From the NCBI GenBank assembly GCA_030705945.1, contig JAUZPS010000330.1, positions 1 to 5,718 of the forward strand: 5,718 bases of DNA, in the 5' to 3' direction. The position numbers and the translations under genes are program-made. This document shows positions 4,737 through 5,718 of this stretch, piece by piece. Below the pieces are notes generated by a model. The model saw only the letters and a list, made by a program, of their open reading frames with translations. It searched no databases and was not told where the DNA came from. The stretch's first letter is position 1. Every line of letters starts with the position of its first letter. The DNA comes from Bacillota bacterium (GTDB lineage Bacteria; Bacillota; Clostridia; Acetivibrionales; DSM-2933).

Positions 4737-5718
4737 TCTGATAATTTTAAATGAATGGCTAAAGCCTCAAATTCTTCTTTTATGTTTACATAAAGGCACC
4801 CATTTTCCAGTGAAATTTGATTCTGAAATGCGCAGTATGTATTATGAATCTCATATTTTCCACTGATTGGAATATTTATTGTAGTTGGGAAATCGCCATG
4901 AAACGAATGGATTAGAACCAGAGATTCCTTTTGACAGGGAGAATTTCTGACAATTCCTTGCCAGCCTTTGGAGTTTCTGTAGCTTTTGAGGGCTGATCCC
5001 CAGAATGTTGTTGTTCCATTCAATATTATATTTGTAATGGAATTATAGAAGTTTATTCCTTCATCAATCAAATCCCACTGAGCCTTCGTTAAATCATATA
5101 CATCACCGGACAAACACATAACTCCAAGAAAAGTGTTTACAATTGAATAAACTATTCTCTTTTTACTGTCAGTTTTGCGGAGCACAGCCCATATTTGTGA
5201 CTGACATGGATTTATCAACCTATGGAGATTTGCTGCAATAATTGGAATCTCATTGCATTCATGGGCATCAGAAAAGGAAGCCATATCACATAACGAGAGC
5301 ATAGATGGTTCAAGCCTGTGTCCGCCTGAAGAACAGTTTTCAATAACGATATCAGGAATTTCTTTTCTTATTTTTTCAAAAAACGCCTGCGTAGCAAGAA
5401 TACGTTGTCTCAGACCCTCTCCCAATGACTCGTAGCCATCACAGCCTATACCAATTGTTTCATTATAGTCTACCTTTAAATATTTGAATCCATATTTTTT
5501 GAGCATTGATATAACTTTTTCACTCAGAAAGTCAACAACCCACGGGTCAGCCATATCCCAGAAATATCTTTCTCCTGACCTTATCAGCTGACTGTTTCTC
5601 TTTAAAAGATGATCTTTGTTCATAAATGCGTCAGCCAATGGTCCGCAGACTTCGAACTCAAACCAGACTCCAGGCAACATTCCAGCCTCTTTTATCATTG
5701 AAACAGTTTTCTCCAAAC
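4733..5718 (-). CDS. GH36 alpha-galactosidase-type glycoside hydrolase, C-terminal part (5' end beyond window)
   Basis: About 328 residues of the C-terminal half are present; the reading frame runs open through the right edge, and the leftmost visible codons are internal. GH36 enzymes usually have about 700 residues, so an N-terminal beta domain and the first barrel strands are missing from view. GVWFEFE (residues 16-22 from TTG 5716), YLKVDYNE (79-86), ENCSSGG (126-132) and SFSDAHE (147-153) follow the GH36 barrel. Asp83 is the likely nucleophile and Asp150 the likely acid/base; their spacing of 67 matches the family. A C-terminal beta-sandwich follows (roughly 245-327). The nucleophile motif has Val where classical enzymes have Trp (KWDMN). 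Alpha-galactosidase is most likely, but GH36 also holds alpha-N-acetylgalactosaminidases and alpha-glucosidases. No signal peptide can be assessed. It ends 138 nt before the kinase. Confidence 0.85.
   Translation of the reverse strand, partial: LEKTVSMIKEAGMLPGVWFEFEVCGPLADAFMNKDHLLKRNSQLIRSGERYFWDMADPWVVDFLSEKVISMLKKYGFKYLKVDYNETIGIGCDGYESLGEGLRQRILATQAFFEKIRKEIPDIVIENCSSGGHRLEPSMLSLCDMASFSDAHECNEIPIIAANLHRLINPCQSQIWAVLRKTDSKKRIVYSIVNTFLGVMCLSGDVYDLTKAQWDLIDEGINFYNSITNIILNGTTTFWGSALKSYRNSKGWQGIVRNSPCQKESLVLIHSFHGDFPTTINIPISGKYEIHNTYCAFQNQISLENGCLYVNIKEEFEALAIHLKLSD

Noticed and set aside
1..5718. Mobile elements, CRISPR arrays, tRNA or rRNA genes, riboswitches
   Set aside because: No transposase-like proteins, regularly spaced repeats, structured RNA signatures or terminal repeats were seen. 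Genes fill almost the whole window, and the largest gap is 138 nt.

Overview
The window looks like bacterial chromosome, most likely from the Bacillota (Clostridia-like). It is moderately AT-rich by eye, genes are closely packed, ribosome binding sites are strong and purine-rich (AGGAGG, GGGAGGAG, AAAGGAG), one gene starts with GTG, and the proteins are typical of low-GC Gram-positive carbohydrate loci. The genus cannot be read from the sequence.

All six genes lie on the minus strand, so transcription runs from right to left. In order of transcription they are: the 3' part of a GH36 alpha-galactosidase-type glycosidase (4733-5718, cut by the window edge); a 138-nt gap with an inverted repeat, a palindrome and a plausible promoter; an FGGY-family sugar kinase (3077-4594); a zinc-dependent GatD-like polyol dehydrogenase (2000-3046); a GatZ/KbaZ-family protein (667-1983); an 85-nt gap with a perfect 14-bp palindrome; a FucU-family sugar mutarotase (144-581); and the first 33 codons of an aldo/keto reductase (1-100). 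Kinase, dehydrogenase and GatZ are separated by only 30 and 16 nt and almost certainly form one transcription unit. fucU and the reductase probably belong to it too, although the 85-nt gap leaves room for a separate control point. No stretch longer than 300 nt lacks a gene.

Together the genes suggest use of a galactose-containing sugar through a polyol and a ketohexose, not through the Leloir pathway. The inferred route is: the glycosidase releases D-galactose; the mutarotase equilibrates its anomers; the aldo/keto reductase reduces it to galactitol; the GatD-like enzyme oxidises galactitol to a tagatose; the FGGY kinase phosphorylates it; and the GatZ homologue, acting alone as a tagatose-6-phosphate 4-epimerase (an activity known for an Agrobacterium GatZ), yields fructose 6-phosphate. 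No GatY aldolase, no PTS components and no Leloir genes are visible here. The family assignments are firm. The order of steps and the substrates are inference.

Start codons were corrected from ribosome binding sites: the kinase starts at GTG 4594, the dehydrogenase at ATG 3046 and GatZ at ATG 1983.
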